Below, in pieces: positions 7,732 to 16,731 of a DNA stretch of 64,000 nucleotides. How positions within the stretch are numbered: position 1 is the stretch's first letter; each line of letters starts with the position of its first letter. The notes beneath the pieces were generated by a model. That model made no database searches. It was given only the letters and a program-made list of their open reading frames with translations, and was not told where the DNA came from. Position numbers and translations under genes: made by a program. The DNA comes from an uncultured Lentisphaeria bacterium (GTDB taxonomy: Bacteria > Verrucomicrobiota > Lentisphaeria > Victivallales > UBA1829), in NCBI GenBank assembly GCA_905197955.1, contig CAJKAR010000004.1:1-64000 (forward strand). Reading direction: 5' to 3'.

Positions 7732-9068
7732 CCACGTAATAGTGTTCGAATCTGTAGCAACAGCTCGCGGGTGGGCTCTGGATTATCATTGAGCAGGGTT
7801 AAAACCTCATTGATTTTATCACGGTCGCTCTTTCCGTTCATGGTTCCGCTGACTGCATCAATCGCCTGCTGTTGGGCAGCATCACCGACGTGGGTGTAAT
7901 ATTTGTCTGCGATCTCAGAATCCGTACCGAGAATGGAAAGTAGAACCGCTTTGGGAACACCAGCCTCGGCACAGAAACTCGCAAATGCGTGACGGAGTGA
8001 ATGAAACCCATATACCGTCATCTTTTTACTGCGTCCGGGAACAGCAACCGATGGTTCCAGGCCGATCCAGCGGATCACACGTAAAACGTCGATGTTGATC
8101 AGATTGACTCCTACGCTTTTGCCGTTTCGATCCACCTTATTGTACCGGGCGGCTGATTTCGGGCAGACATATTGATCCTCTTTCCAGGTCTGCGCTTCCT
8201 CAAGTACAGCATACAGCTCGGCGGCCATCGGAATGGTTACCTCCTTACCGGTCTTGAACTGCTTTACCCAGATTCGCCTGCGTTCCATATCGACGTTCTG
8301 CCATTGCAGCAGCACACAGTCTTTTAGACGTTGCCCGGTGAACATGCCGATGTAGTAGATGACACGGATTTCCGGTTTGTTCATGACATGGTATTTGTCA
8401 TCGGCAAGAACTTCGCAAAGCCGCTGCTCCTGTTCCTTGCTGAACGCCTGTCGCCTTACAATGGTGTCCTGTTCCTCTCTGGCATTACGTAACAATGTTT
8501 TAGATCGAAACGGATTTTCTCCGGAGTAATAGTCTTTGAGGCAGTCAAATATCTTCCGCAAACGTTTGATTTTGCGATTATGGGTATCAACAGCTTGTGC
8601 TTGGGATTTCAGGAAGCTCGCGTATTCCTCGGCGATTTTGCTGTTCAATTCTGCTACAGAGGTAATGACGGTATGATGCTTCCCTGGAGTTGTAACAAAT
8701 GCAACAAAATCTTCATACGTTGTCTTATAAGAGAGTTGTTCGCTGACGGTATGCGGAGTTGCACGTTCCGGATGAATTTCATATTTAGCCCATCCTTCTG
8801 AAAGCGGCAACATTTGCGCTTGTCGGGAAAAACCTTTCATGGCGTTGATTTGAGCGACAGCCACATCCATTGTTTGTGCAGCCCAGATGGAATCCAGCTC
8901 TTCTGCGCGTTGAAGTGCTTCGAGTTCATCGGTTGTTTTCAACGCAAATTCTTTCCGCACACCATTGGCTACAGTGAGCCGATAGTAGAAAGAGCCTTTG
9001 GCATTTTTTCTTCTAAGTGTTCCACGAAGTTTTTGCATTCGTTTTTTGATCCTGCTTCCTGCGTTCAT
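7728..9068 (-). CDS. Tyrosine-type integrase
   Basis: This 446-aa site-specific recombinase should integrate and excise the element. An N-terminal arm-binding and SAM-like core-binding region covers roughly residues 15-180. In the catalytic domain the first arginine is in TGQRLKD (about R247), the lysine is in FKTGKEV, HxxR is in GFHSLRHAF (H356, R359), and the nucleophile tyrosine is in DKYYTHV (Y390 or Y391). The start ATG at 9068 has an upstream AACAGG; the longer frame would need a TTG at 9113. The gene lies 110 bp from the ssrA 3' end on the same strand, so ssrA is the likely attachment site and ssrA read-through may contribute to its expression. Confidence 0.93.
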   Translation of the reverse strand: MNAGSRIKKRMQKLRGTLRRKNAKGSFYYRLTVANGVRKEFALKTTDELEALQRAEELDSIWAAQTMDVAVAQINAMKGFSRQAQMLPLSEGWAKYEIHPERATPHTVSEQLSYKTTYEDFVAFVTTPGKHHTVITSVAELNSKIAEEYASFLKSQAQAVDTHNRKIKRLRKIFDCLKDYYSGENPFRSKTLLRNAREEQDTIVRRQAFSKEQEQRLCEVLADDKYHVMNKPEIRVIYYIGMFTGQRLKDCVLLQWQNVDMERRRIWVKQFKTGKEVTIPMAAELYAVLEEAQTWKEDQYVCPKSAARYNKVDRNGKSVGVNLINIDVLRVIRWIGLEPSVAVPGRSKKMTVYGFHSLRHAFASFCAEAGVPKAVLLSILGTDSEIADKYYTHVGDAAQQQAIDAVSGTMNGKSDRDKINEVLTLLNDNPEPTRELLLQIRTLLRG

Positions 9069-9142
9069 TCTGATAACCTGTTTTGGCAGATTATGGCGCA
9101 ATATAGCACACAAAAGCCCGACATGCGAACTTTATGGGGAAG

Positions 9143-9164
9143 AAACGGGGAAGAATCCCCGTTT
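9143..9164 (-). terminator. Hairpin after ssrA
   Basis: AAACGGGG (9143-9150) pairs with CCCCGTTT (9157-9164) around a 6-nt loop. In minus sense it follows the tmRNA 3' end by 13 nt and is followed by a short broken U-rich run, fitting a tmRNA terminator. The plus-sense side has TTTTT, so it may work both ways. It lies between ssrA and the integrase and is therefore part of the integrated side of the junction. Confidence 0.6.
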
Positions 9165-9177
9165 TTGAGCTTAAAAA

Positions 9178-9532
9178 TGGTGGAGGTGGCGGGGATCGAA
9201 CCCGCGTCCTGTGATGGCATTGCGCCTGCTTCTACATGCTTAGCCGTGCATGATTGCTTTTCGTCACGCAGAGTGGTCGCCCGGCAGACTTCTTTGTGAC
9301 TAGTCCGTTTCTTATCTCATTCCGCAGCAACAGATAAACCGACGGAACCAGGATGCTGATGACGTTTCTCATCCCCTAGCACCCATCAGGGAGGAAACGT
9401 CGCCACAACTTAGGCAGCGAGTGCGTACTCTTCGTTCGCAGTTATAGGTTTGATCGAATTTTTACGAGGCCAACGATCATCCTCGACATGCCGCCGACGT
9501 TAAGCGCGTCCAGTCGAAACCAAGACACCCCC
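9178..9532 (-). ncRNA. ssrA: Transfer-messenger RNA (tmRNA)
   Basis: The RNA begins in minus sense with GGGGGTGTCTTGGTTTCGAC, the usual tmRNA 5' end, and finishes with a T-arm and an encoded CCA at 9178-9180. The acceptor stem pairs GGGGGUG with CACCUCC with one G-U wobble. The tag reading frame at 9410-9439 encodes ANEEYALAA followed by TAA, so ribosomes stalled on broken mRNA add this degradation tag. Length is about 355 nt, normal for one-piece tmRNA. The 3' end is intact although an integrase lies next to it, as expected when the element restores the end of the gene on insertion. Confidence 0.97.
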
Positions 9533-9560
9533 ATTTAAAACGTCACAACTCTATTCCTTT

Positions 9561-9589
9561 ACTATATCATAGCAACTATCAATTTTCAA
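9561..9589 (-). promoter_or_regulatory. ssrA promoter
   Basis: In minus sense TTGAAA (9584-9589), a 17-bp spacer and TATAGT (9561-9566) form a sigma70-type promoter that would start transcription about 20 nt before the mature tmRNA 5' end. Confidence 0.65.
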
Positions 9590-9663
9590 GCAGATCAATT
9601 CCTTTCCCTATCTTTGTATTCAAAAATTCATTCTCCCCCCTCTCATGATCTCTGCGTAATTCC

Positions 9664-11817
9664 TTATTTTCCAGGAATCCTCAAAACACTCCATCCCCAT
9701 TCCTGCAAATGGAAATAAAGTCCATCTCCCTTAAAACAGCAGTCTGCTCCATGATCGGAACAGCCAATTTCTGTCGCCTTCGAGGCATTGGAAAAACAAA
9801 GTTTGAAGCGATTGGCTTTCTCATCCATATTCAAAACAAACAGAAGTTTATCGCCGTCGGGAAGTTGCCGGAAGATCACTTGAATGTTTTTCCTGTCCTC
9901 GCTAGCTAAATCCGATAATTCCCACCCTGGAACGATCCCGGATTCTTTCATCCGCTTGAGCAGTTCCTGTCGATAGGCTTCGCCTTCTTCATAACGAAGG
10001 ACTCGCTTGTTGGCTGTTTCATGGAACGGCTGAGCGATCTGATAGGATTCTGAAAATATCGTTCCATACAGAACCGTTCGACCTTTACCATAACGATTCG
10101 TGACGATCGCCGGATCTCCATTGGCAAATCGCCCCTCAACGACTCCACCTTTCACCTCAATTTTTGCATGAAAATCAAAAGCTGGAATGCCTGCGCAATC
10201 CGCTTCATAAAGTTTTTCAAGATCATAGACTTGCGCACCAAAGACATCAACAAGTCCTCCCGGAGTCACTTCATAATGTATTCCATCAGTATTCTTGATC
10301 GCAAACGGAGATTCGGCAATCACCGTGCCTCCGTTTTTTACGAATTCCCGCAGAATATTCGCCATCCCGGAATCTACATGCGGATGAAATGGAATATACA
10401 GAACTTTCATTCCTTCCAGAATTCCGCTCATGATCTGGCGGACATTGCACAGTTCCGCACGGATGCCAATGTGGAGAAGCGCATTGTATAAATAATGGAT
10501 GGAATTATTGTAACGAGACTGATAACCTTCACATTCCGAAAGAGCTCGGCAATCGCGACTGTCCAGAATCAGAACCCCTGAACGCTCTGGCGTATGCGAA
10601 AGGAACAGTTTCGAATGTGCCGTCAGAAATTTCGCTAGAGAACCAAATGCCTCCGCCCGTTCCGTCATTCGCCCGTCCCAGCCGACCATATTGAATTCTC
10701 CAGCCTGTGCATCAGTAACTCTGCTGCGGTAGAGCCACCGTAGAACCGCTCTTGCTCCATGTGCAACCAGCAGCATGTCCCTCGCATTCATTTTCCGGGG
10801 AGAATAAGATCTCGGTACAAGATTGTGCACCCAGCTGACTGGTCCGGCTTCCGTTTCCACCACCCAGAATCCTTCGGGATCCTCGCGATGCGCATGACGC
10901 CCTTCCGACATAAAATGGATGTTCTGGCGGAACGTAAACTCATAGGGTTTATAATCTCCGCCTTTTCCCTGTGCATGAATGGTGTAAACACTGGTGCCGA
11001 GAATATCTTCTTCCCCGAAAATATCAGCATCATACGGTCCGCAGAGATGGGAAATCACAGGAGTTCCCGGATCCACTTCCCGGATCCAGTTGCGGATCAT
11101 ATGAAATTTGTCACTCCGATTCTGTTCCAGAAATCTCCGCCAGTCCAGATACGGAATATAACCACCTGCTTCAAAGTTCGCAGCAGGCTGAGGAAACACA
11201 TCCTCCCAGGAGCGGAATTGGACAGGAAACTCCGTGCTCCAGGCTTTTTCCAGCGTTTGAAGTGTAGTGTATTTTTGCTTGAGCCATTGACGGAAAAGAT
11301 CTGTCGTATGTTTGCAGTAACATTCCGACAATCTCGGTTCGTTCCATCCGGACCAGGCAATCAGGCTCGGACGGTCTTTGTACCGGGCCACAGCCTCCTG
11401 AATAAAGTCTTTCGCCTCCGCCTGATACTTCGGATCATCATAACAGAGTTTGAACCGGTTGAAATGAAGCTCCTCGGAAGCCTCCGGTTTTTCTTTCAGC
11501 AACGTACATCCCAGATCATAAACCAGCCAGCGGGGCGGATAGATCGCCTGCAGATTCGTGAAGGTCCCTCCGACATTGCCGATCACTTTGAGTCCGTTCT
11601 GTTCCGCAAGATCAAATGCCCGGTCAATTCGCGAGAAATCCCGTTTGCCGCGCTCACGCTCCACCCTGTCCCAGCAGAGGAAAAGACGGAATACGGTCAA
11701 ACCGAGTTTTTTGATGTTGGCAATATCTTCCGGCCATTCCGAAATATCTACTTCAGTTGCTTTGGGCAGTGGCGCATAAGTGGCACCGATCGGGAAAAAA
11801 TCTTTTTCCGGTTTCAT
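9664..11817 (-). CDS. GH42-type beta-galactosidase
   Basis: This 717-aa protein is a family 42 glycoside hydrolase, expected to cleave beta-galactosides or related glycosides. The TIM-barrel acid/base glutamate is in SGWNEPR (about E160) and the nucleophile in WVVETEAGP (about E321). A trimerisation-type alpha/beta domain follows (about residues 420-640, with the NGGTVIAESPF segment) and a small beta domain ends the protein. No signal peptide is present, so it is probably cytoplasmic and acts on imported oligosaccharides. It is transcribed divergently from the GH20 gene. Its promoter carries 21-bp-spaced direct repeats typical of an AraC-family activator site. Substrate cannot be read from sequence alone. 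Confidence 0.87.
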   Translation of the reverse strand: MKPEKDFFPIGATYAPLPKATEVDISEWPEDIANIKKLGLTVFRLFLCWDRVERERGKRDFSRIDRAFDLAEQNGLKVIGNVGGTFTNLQAIYPPRWLVYDLGCTLLKEKPEASEELHFNRFKLCYDDPKYQAEAKDFIQEAVARYKDRPSLIAWSGWNEPRLSECYCKHTTDLFRQWLKQKYTTLQTLEKAWSTEFPVQFRSWEDVFPQPAANFEAGGYIPYLDWRRFLEQNRSDKFHMIRNWIREVDPGTPVISHLCGPYDADIFGEEDILGTSVYTIHAQGKGGDYKPYEFTFRQNIHFMSEGRHAHREDPEGFWVVETEAGPVSWVHNLVPRSYSPRKMNARDMLLVAHGARAVLRWLYRSRVTDAQAGEFNMVGWDGRMTERAEAFGSLAKFLTAHSKLFLSHTPERSGVLILDSRDCRALSECEGYQSRYNNSIHYLYNALLHIGIRAELCNVRQIMSGILEGMKVLYIPFHPHVDSGMANILREFVKNGGTVIAESPFAIKNTDGIHYEVTPGGLVDVFGAQVYDLEKLYEADCAGIPAFDFHAKIEVKGGVVEGRFANGDPAIVTNRYGKGRTVLYGTIFSESYQIAQPFHETANKRVLRYEEGEAYRQELLKRMKESGIVPGWELSDLASEDRKNIQVIFRQLPDGDKLLFVLNMDEKANRFKLCFSNASKATEIGCSDHGADCCFKGDGLYFHLQEWGWSVLRIPGK

Positions 11818-11861
11818 TTCAGATTTGTCCTTTCGTTTGGAATGAAAATCTTTTTCTTATC

Positions 11862-11926
11862 ATTTTACGCCGGGAAACTTGTTTGCACAAGATGAGTTTG
11901 TGCCAATAAATATAATCTTTGTGCCA
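11862..11926 (-). promoter_or_regulatory. GH42 promoter with AraC-type direct repeats
   Basis: In minus sense TTGTGC (11885-11890), 17 bp and TAAAAT (11862-11867) form the promoter. Directly upstream are two exact copies of TGGCACAAA (11897-11905 and 11918-11926) with a 21-bp period; the proximal copy is 6 bp from the -35 hexamer. Tandem half-sites two helical turns apart overlapping or abutting -35 are the usual layout for AraC/XylS activators. No AraC gene is adjacent, so the regulator would act in trans. Confidence 0.7.
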
Positions 11927-12005
11927 TCGGAATGACGCGGCTTATGCGATATCCCGGCTCGCAAAACGAATCGAGAGAAAAGTGCGTAAATTTCAGTATT
12001 TCATG

Positions 12006-12034
12006 TTGACGCAGGTAGAAGTCCGGTATATTGT
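12006..12034 (+). promoter_or_regulatory. Candidate GH20 promoter
   Basis: TTGACG (12006-12011), a 17-bp spacer and TATTGT (12029-12034) precede the GH20 gene by about 35 bp, with AGAAGGA upstream of the ATG. Confidence 0.5.
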
Positions 12035-12069
12035 ACCACTATTTCAACGTAAAAGAAGGATGCTGACAG

Positions 12070-13629
12070 ATGGCTTTTAATTTGATTCCCCGTCCGATTT
12101 CCGTCCGTGAAAATGGACAGAACTTTCGTCTTATTCCGGATGCTCGGATTGTCGTGCAGAGCGCGGATGCCCGCGGTCCGGCGGAACTCCTCGCAGAATA
12201 CCTTGCCCCTGCGACCGGATATTCTCTTCCGGTTGTGGAGGAATCTCCCCGTGCCGGAGACATCTTCCTCCGGGAGAACGGAGAAAATCAGGCGGACGAT
12301 GCCGGTTTTGTAAAAGAAAATCATACACTTGAAATCACCGCGGAGAATATCGTCCTTACCGGAGCCAACGCCGCTGCTCTGATCCGCGGAATTCAGACAC
12401 TTCGCCAGCTTTTTCCCCCGGAGATCTATTCTTCGGAAAAGCAGAATTGCGACTGGTCTCTTCCCGGAGTGCTGATCGAAGATGCGCCGGCATTCCGGTG
12501 GCGCGGAATGATGCTGGATGTCGCCCGCCATTTTTTCAGTGTCGAAGAGGTCTGCCGAATGATCGAGCTGTTCGCTCAGCATAAGATCAATCTGGTTCAT
12601 ATTCATCTTACCGACGATCAGGGCTGGCGCGTCGAGATCCGCCGCTATCCGAAGCTGACGGAGGTCGGTTCGATCCGCAAACGGACGGTTATCGGACAGG
12701 AGTGGGCTCGGCCGAAACGCTATGACGAAACTCCTTATGGCGGTTTCTTTACACAGGACGATATTCGGAAAATTGTCGCATTTGCCGCCCGCAGACACAT
12801 CACGCTCGTTCCCGAAATCGATATGCCGGGACACATGGCTGCCGCCATCTGTGCTTATCCGGAACTCGGCAATTATCCGGAAAACAAGGTAGAGGTGCGC
12901 GACTGCTGGGGGATCAGTTATCAGATCCTCAGCCCGAGAAAATCCACAATCGAATTCATGCAGAATGTGCTTGCGGAGATCATGGAGCTTTTCCCGTCGA
13001 AATTCATCCACATCGGCGGCGACGAGGCCCGCAAGGATGAATGGCAGATCAATTACGAAGCTCAGTGCATCATGGCAGAGCACGGATTGAAGGATGAACA
13101 TGAACTCCAGAGCTATTTCATCGGCGAGATGGGCAAATTTATCCGTTCCCGCGGACGCCGGATGATCGGCTGGGATGAAATCCTTGAAGGCGGACTTGCC
13201 GATGGTGCTGCTGTAATGAGCTGGCATGGGGATTCCGGTGCCGTCGCAGCGGCCCGATTGGGACATGATTCCGTGGTCGCATCGAAAGAGTTCCTCTATT
13301 TCGACTATTTCCAGGCCGATCCTGCGCATGAACCGCTTGGAATCGGCGGGGATATTTCCGCGGAAAAAGCTTATCGTTTCTCTGCGCTTCCGGCGGTTCT
13401 GTCGGAGGAGGAGAAGACCCATATTCTCGGCGGACAGGCGCAGTTGTGGTCGGAGTATATTCCAAATATCCGTCATCTGGAGTACATGGCGTTCCCGCGT
13501 GCCTGTGTTCTTGCGGAGAAGCTGTGGAGTCCGGAGAGCGGCGCTTGTTTTGTCGACTTCAAGAAACGTCTGGACTGGCACAGGGCCCGTCTTGCGAATA
13601 TGAAAGTCAATGCGCATCCTCTTCCCTGA
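12070..13629 (+). CDS. GH20 beta-N-acetylhexosaminidase
   Basis: This 519-aa enzyme removes terminal beta-linked N-acetylglucosamine or N-acetylgalactosamine from glycans. The N-terminal alpha/beta GH20b domain covers about residues 1-140. The barrel starts at FRWRGMMLDVARHF, and the catalytic Asp-Glu pair is in HIGGDEARK (D318-E319), where Glu is the acid/base and Asp orients the substrate acetamido group. HLTDDQGW near residue 179 is also a family signature. No signal peptide is seen, suggesting cytoplasmic action on imported fragments. The neighbouring GH42 and heparinase-like genes suggest a role in host glycan or mucin breakdown. Confidence 0.92.
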   Translation: MAFNLIPRPISVRENGQNFRLIPDARIVVQSADARGPAELLAEYLAPATGYSLPVVEESPRAGDIFLRENGENQADDAGFVKENHTLEITAENIVLTGANAAALIRGIQTLRQLFPPEIYSSEKQNCDWSLPGVLIEDAPAFRWRGMMLDVARHFFSVEEVCRMIELFAQHKINLVHIHLTDDQGWRVEIRRYPKLTEVGSIRKRTVIGQEWARPKRYDETPYGGFFTQDDIRKIVAFAARRHITLVPEIDMPGHMAAAICAYPELGNYPENKVEVRDCWGISYQILSPRKSTIEFMQNVLAEIMELFPSKFIHIGGDEARKDEWQINYEAQCIMAEHGLKDEHELQSYFIGEMGKFIRSRGRRMIGWDEILEGGLADGAAVMSWHGDSGAVAAARLGHDSVVASKEFLYFDYFQADPAHEPLGIGGDISAEKAYRFSALPAVLSEEEKTHILGGQAQLWSEYIPNIRHLEYMAFPRACVLAEKLWSPESGACFVDFKKRLDWHRARLANMKVNAHPLP

Positions 13630-13795
13630 GGATTCTGTCAGAAAGAGGGCAGGGGGGAGAATTCGGGGCGGAACGCTCATCCGGAAGATTTTTCCTGAGG
13701 AAAAGGGAAATGAGAAAATGAAATTTCCTTTCTCCGGTTGAATATTCCGGATTTGAATGTATCTTTACCGGATATCAACAACGGAAGGAATTTTC

Positions 13796-14599
13796 ATGCT
13801 GACGTATCTTACATCACTGGTTGTTGCGGGGATTGTGTTCTCTGCGACACGTTATGGTCTGTCTGTCACCCCCGGCTGGGGGATTACCTGGGCGATTCTG
13901 GCGTTTCTTGCCAGTCAGATCTCGATTTCCCTGCTGATGCGCCGGGCTGTCGGCCGGGTGCAGATGAATATTCAGGATATCATGCTGGATGTTCAGAAAC
14001 GCCTTGAGGCGAAACAGCAGCATTTTGCGCGTCATCCGATGGGCTCTCCGAAAATGATGATGCAGCAGATGGAACGGGAACAGAGTGCCGGTCTTGAACG
14101 GGCTCTTCAGGCATGTGATCTCTACAAGCCCTATTATCGCTGGAATCCGTTTCTTTCGGGACAGGTCAACGCAATGAAAATGGCGTTCAATTATCAGTTG
14201 AAGCGATTCGATGAGGTGGATGCGCTTCTTCCGAAATGCGTGTTTTTCGATCCGCAGACCATCTCCATGAAAATGGTGCGCATGTACCGGAACAACGATC
14301 CCGGACTGGAGAAGTTCTTCCGGAAAAAAGGAGCCCGTCTTCGCAAGGATGCCTGTGTGCTTCCGGTCTGTCTCTACGCCTGGATCCTGCTCAAACAGGG
14401 GAAGAACGATGAGGCGCTGAAGGTGCTCGCGGATGCGAAGAAGAAAACATCCGACGAAACGCTGGTGCGGAACTGGGAGGCTCTTGTCAACGGCCGTCCC
14501 AAACAGTTCAGCAACGCCGGACTCGGCGATATGTGGTATGCTCTTGGACTGGAGGAGCCGAAAATGCCGAAGGTTCAGCAGCAGTATCGCTTCCGCTGA
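13796..14599 (+). CDS. Membrane-anchored TPR-like protein
   Basis: This 267-aa protein has two N-terminal hydrophobic helices (about residues 1-22 and 30-45) followed by a soluble helical region. The C-terminal part, with LPVCLYAWILLKQGKNDEALKVL repeats in style, reads as tetratricopeptide-like helices. The ATG at 13796 is chosen over an upstream ATG at 13757 because GGAAGGA lies 6-7 nt before it. It stands alone between the GH20 gene and a strong terminator. Function is unknown; such proteins often scaffold membrane complexes. Confidence 0.75.
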   Translation: MLTYLTSLVVAGIVFSATRYGLSVTPGWGITWAILAFLASQISISLLMRRAVGRVQMNIQDIMLDVQKRLEAKQQHFARHPMGSPKMMMQQMEREQSAGLERALQACDLYKPYYRWNPFLSGQVNAMKMAFNYQLKRFDEVDALLPKCVFFDPQTISMKMVRMYRNNDPGLEKFFRKKGARLRKDACVLPVCLYAWILLKQGKNDEALKVLADAKKKTSDETLVRNWEALVNGRPKQFSNAGLGDMWYALGLEEPKMPKVQQQYRFR

Positions 14600-14622
14600 T
14601 GGGATTGGTTACGGATTTTGAG

Positions 14623-14648
14623 AGCGGCTCGTTTTGAGCCGCTTTTTT
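14623..14648 (+). terminator. Rho-independent terminator
   Basis: AGCGGCTC (14623-14630) pairs with GAGCCGCT (14636-14643) and is followed by TTTTTT. It lies 24 bp after the TPR-like gene. Confidence 0.9.
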
Positions 14649-14698
14649 ATCGGTCTCTCTGAAAATCGTCAACAGAAACAAAAAAGGGAATTTTAACG

Positions 14699-16585
14699 AT
14701 GCTGCAAGAGATCCTGTCGGAAAAGGAACTGGCGGAACTGTTCCGCCGCAAATCATTTACCAGCCGCTTTCCGGTTGCGTCGGATCGGAAAGCGTGGAAT
14801 GCCGGAGACAGCGTGTTTCATCAGAAACGCTTTGCGCTGTATCTGAAGAATGCCGAAATCTGGAAAGAGAAGGGGTATTCCGAGATTTATCCTCCGCTGA
14901 AGGCGGAAGATTATTTTGCCTTCATCCGCAATGGGAACCGGAGTATTTTTGAATCGTACTACTTTGCCCGCCGGACGCATCTTGCGCTGTTCTGCATGGC
15001 GGAGGCAGTGGAATATCGGAAACGTTTTCTGCCGGAGGTGATTGAAGGAGTCTGGCAGCTGATGAACGAGCTGGTCTGGTACATTCCTGCGCACGGCCAT
15101 TACAGGGCAGGGGATCCGATGCCGCGTTTTGATCAGCCCCGGACGGATCTGTTCTGTGCGGAAACCGGATCGACTCTGGCATGTGTGGTTCAGCTGCTGG
15201 AGCGTGAAATCGGGGAGGAGTCGAAAGAGCTGCTGACCTGGGTAAAGGAGTTTTGCGTGGAACGAGTCATTGCCCCTGTGGAGGATGATACCGTTCCCCA
15301 GTGGTGGCTGGACGGACTCAACAACTGGACACCCTGGTGTGCATCGAATGTCGCAATGACGGCCTTTACCTTTTTGCGGGATCAGCCGAACCGCCTTGCG
15401 CGCCTGATCCGGAAGCTGATTGTCTCCTGCGAAAAGTTTTATGATCGCTATGCACCCGACGGCGGATGCGATGAGGGGCCCGGATATTTCATGGTTGCGG
15501 GACTCCGTCTCATGATCTTCCTGGATCTTCTCAACTTTTATACGGACAACGCTTATGCGCGGATCTATTCCGAGGAAAAATTCCGGAATATTGGCGATTA
15601 CATAGCAAAGGTTCATCTTGCCGGTCCGTGGTTTGCGAGCATGGCGGACTCGATTGCGAAATTCTCCCGGATTGATGCCGGATTGCTGAACCGTTACGCG
15701 GAGCTTTCCGGCAGTTCGCTGCTGAAGTCGTTTGCGGTGGAAGCCGCGTATGATTTTGCGCCGCGTTCCGTGACGGAGGTTTCGGACGGGACCGGTGGAA
15801 CAGGAGATTTTCCGCATATGATTCTGGAGAATGAACTTTCGCAGATTTTCTGGTATCCCGGAGAGACTGTTCGCCGCGCCTCCTCCGCAGAACGTCTGAC
15901 CGTTCTGCCGGATCTCCAGTTTTTCCTGTTCCGTCAGAATCCGGAAGACGACTGGAAAGGGACGGTCTTCTGTATGAAGGGCGGACACAATGGAGAAAAT
16001 CACAATCATAACGATGTCGGACAATTCGAAGTGTTCTGGAACGGCTCTCCTGTTGTAATCGACTGCGGTTCCACGGATTACACTCGATTCACCTTTTCCG
16101 AGCGCCGATACGAGAACCGCTTCCTGAATTCTTCCGGACACAATGTTCCGTCGTTCAATGGAGTGCTTCAGGAAGCCGGAGAGAAATTTGCGGCCAGAAT
16201 GGTCTCTCTTTCGGATGAGGTTTCGATTGACATTTCCGGAGCGTATCCGGAAATGAGCGGAGTGGTTTCCTGCATTCGCCGGGCAGCACTTTCTGCGGAT
16301 GGAACGGCTGTGATAGAAGATCGTGTTGAGGGAAAAGGTGCGGTATCCGTTTCCATTCCTCTGTATTGTGCGGTCAAGCCGGAAGAGACGGGTGAGGGGG
16401 TCCGGATCGGAGGGATGGTGCTTCAGCTTTCCGGGATTTCTCTGGAGAGCATGGAGGAGATTCCGGTAAGTGACCGCAGAATGCTGGTTTCCTGGGGCGA
16501 GCGCATCTGGTGTCTTCATTTGAAGACATCCATTTCTGGGAACGCTTCCTGGAAGATGGCATTCGTTCCGTTGAAATCGAATTGA
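14699..16585 (+). CDS. Heparinase II/III-like protein
   Basis: This 628-aa protein has the two-domain layout of heparinase II/III polysaccharide lyases: an (alpha/alpha) toroid to about residue 360 and a beta-sandwich after that. Conserved spots are NNWTPWC (208-214), DGGCDEGPGYF (254-264) and the heparinase block GENHNHNDVGQF with VVIDCGSTDYT (about 432-462). Family enzymes cleave uronic-acid-containing glycosaminoglycans or alginate by beta-elimination. No signal peptide is seen, so it may act on imported oligosaccharides. The adjacent GH20 enzyme would be a natural partner for glycosaminoglycan-type chains, but the true substrate is not determined. Confidence 0.85.
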   Translation: MLQEILSEKELAELFRRKSFTSRFPVASDRKAWNAGDSVFHQKRFALYLKNAEIWKEKGYSEIYPPLKAEDYFAFIRNGNRSIFESYYFARRTHLALFCMAEAVEYRKRFLPEVIEGVWQLMNELVWYIPAHGHYRAGDPMPRFDQPRTDLFCAETGSTLACVVQLLEREIGEESKELLTWVKEFCVERVIAPVEDDTVPQWWLDGLNNWTPWCASNVAMTAFTFLRDQPNRLARLIRKLIVSCEKFYDRYAPDGGCDEGPGYFMVAGLRLMIFLDLLNFYTDNAYARIYSEEKFRNIGDYIAKVHLAGPWFASMADSIAKFSRIDAGLLNRYAELSGSSLLKSFAVEAAYDFAPRSVTEVSDGTGGTGDFPHMILENELSQIFWYPGETVRRASSAERLTVLPDLQFFLFRQNPEDDWKGTVFCMKGGHNGENHNHNDVGQFEVFWNGSPVVIDCGSTDYTRFTFSERRYENRFLNSSGHNVPSFNGVLQEAGEKFAARMVSLSDEVSIDISGAYPEMSGVVSCIRRAALSADGTAVIEDRVEGKGAVSVSIPLYCAVKPEETGEGVRIGGMVLQLSGISLESMEEIPVSDRRMLVSWGERIWCLHLKTSISGNASWKMAFVPLKSN

Positions 16586-16592
16586 CGAATCT

Positions 16593-16628
16593 TTCCGGCG
16601 GAGCGATTTGTCTGTTGTTCCGCCGGAA
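16593..16628. terminator. Hairpin after heparinase-like gene
   Basis: TTCCGGCGGA (16593-16602) pairs perfectly with TCCGCCGGAA (16619-16628) around a 16-nt loop, 8 bp after the stop. There is no U-tract, so it may be a processing or weak terminator hairpin. Confidence 0.5.
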
Positions 16629-16731
16629 GGAATGCAAAAAACGGTCTCTTTTCAGAAAAGCGGCTGGAAAACTCGGCTTTTTGCGCTATAATAAGGGATG
16701 TTGCTAATTTACTGTTTTCTGGAGGCCGACA

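Larger units (their letters stand above)
1..9177. mobile_element. Integrated element at ssrA (right-hand part)
   Basis: This stretch is clearly more AT-rich than the following 50 kb. Reading away from the tmRNA gene it carries a tyrosine integrase, a 476-aa unknown, an AlpA-like HTH protein, a P4-type SF3 primase-helicase, two unknown proteins, an inovirus Gp2-like protein and a RhuM-family protein. The integrase lies next to the 3' end of an intact ssrA gene, a common target of integrases. The order int, alpA-like, primase-helicase recalls phage-inducible chromosomal islands and P4-like satellites. No structural or packaging gene is seen. The left attachment repeat is not visible, so the element probably starts before the window. 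Satellite versus integrative plasmid cannot be settled here. Confidence 0.7.
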
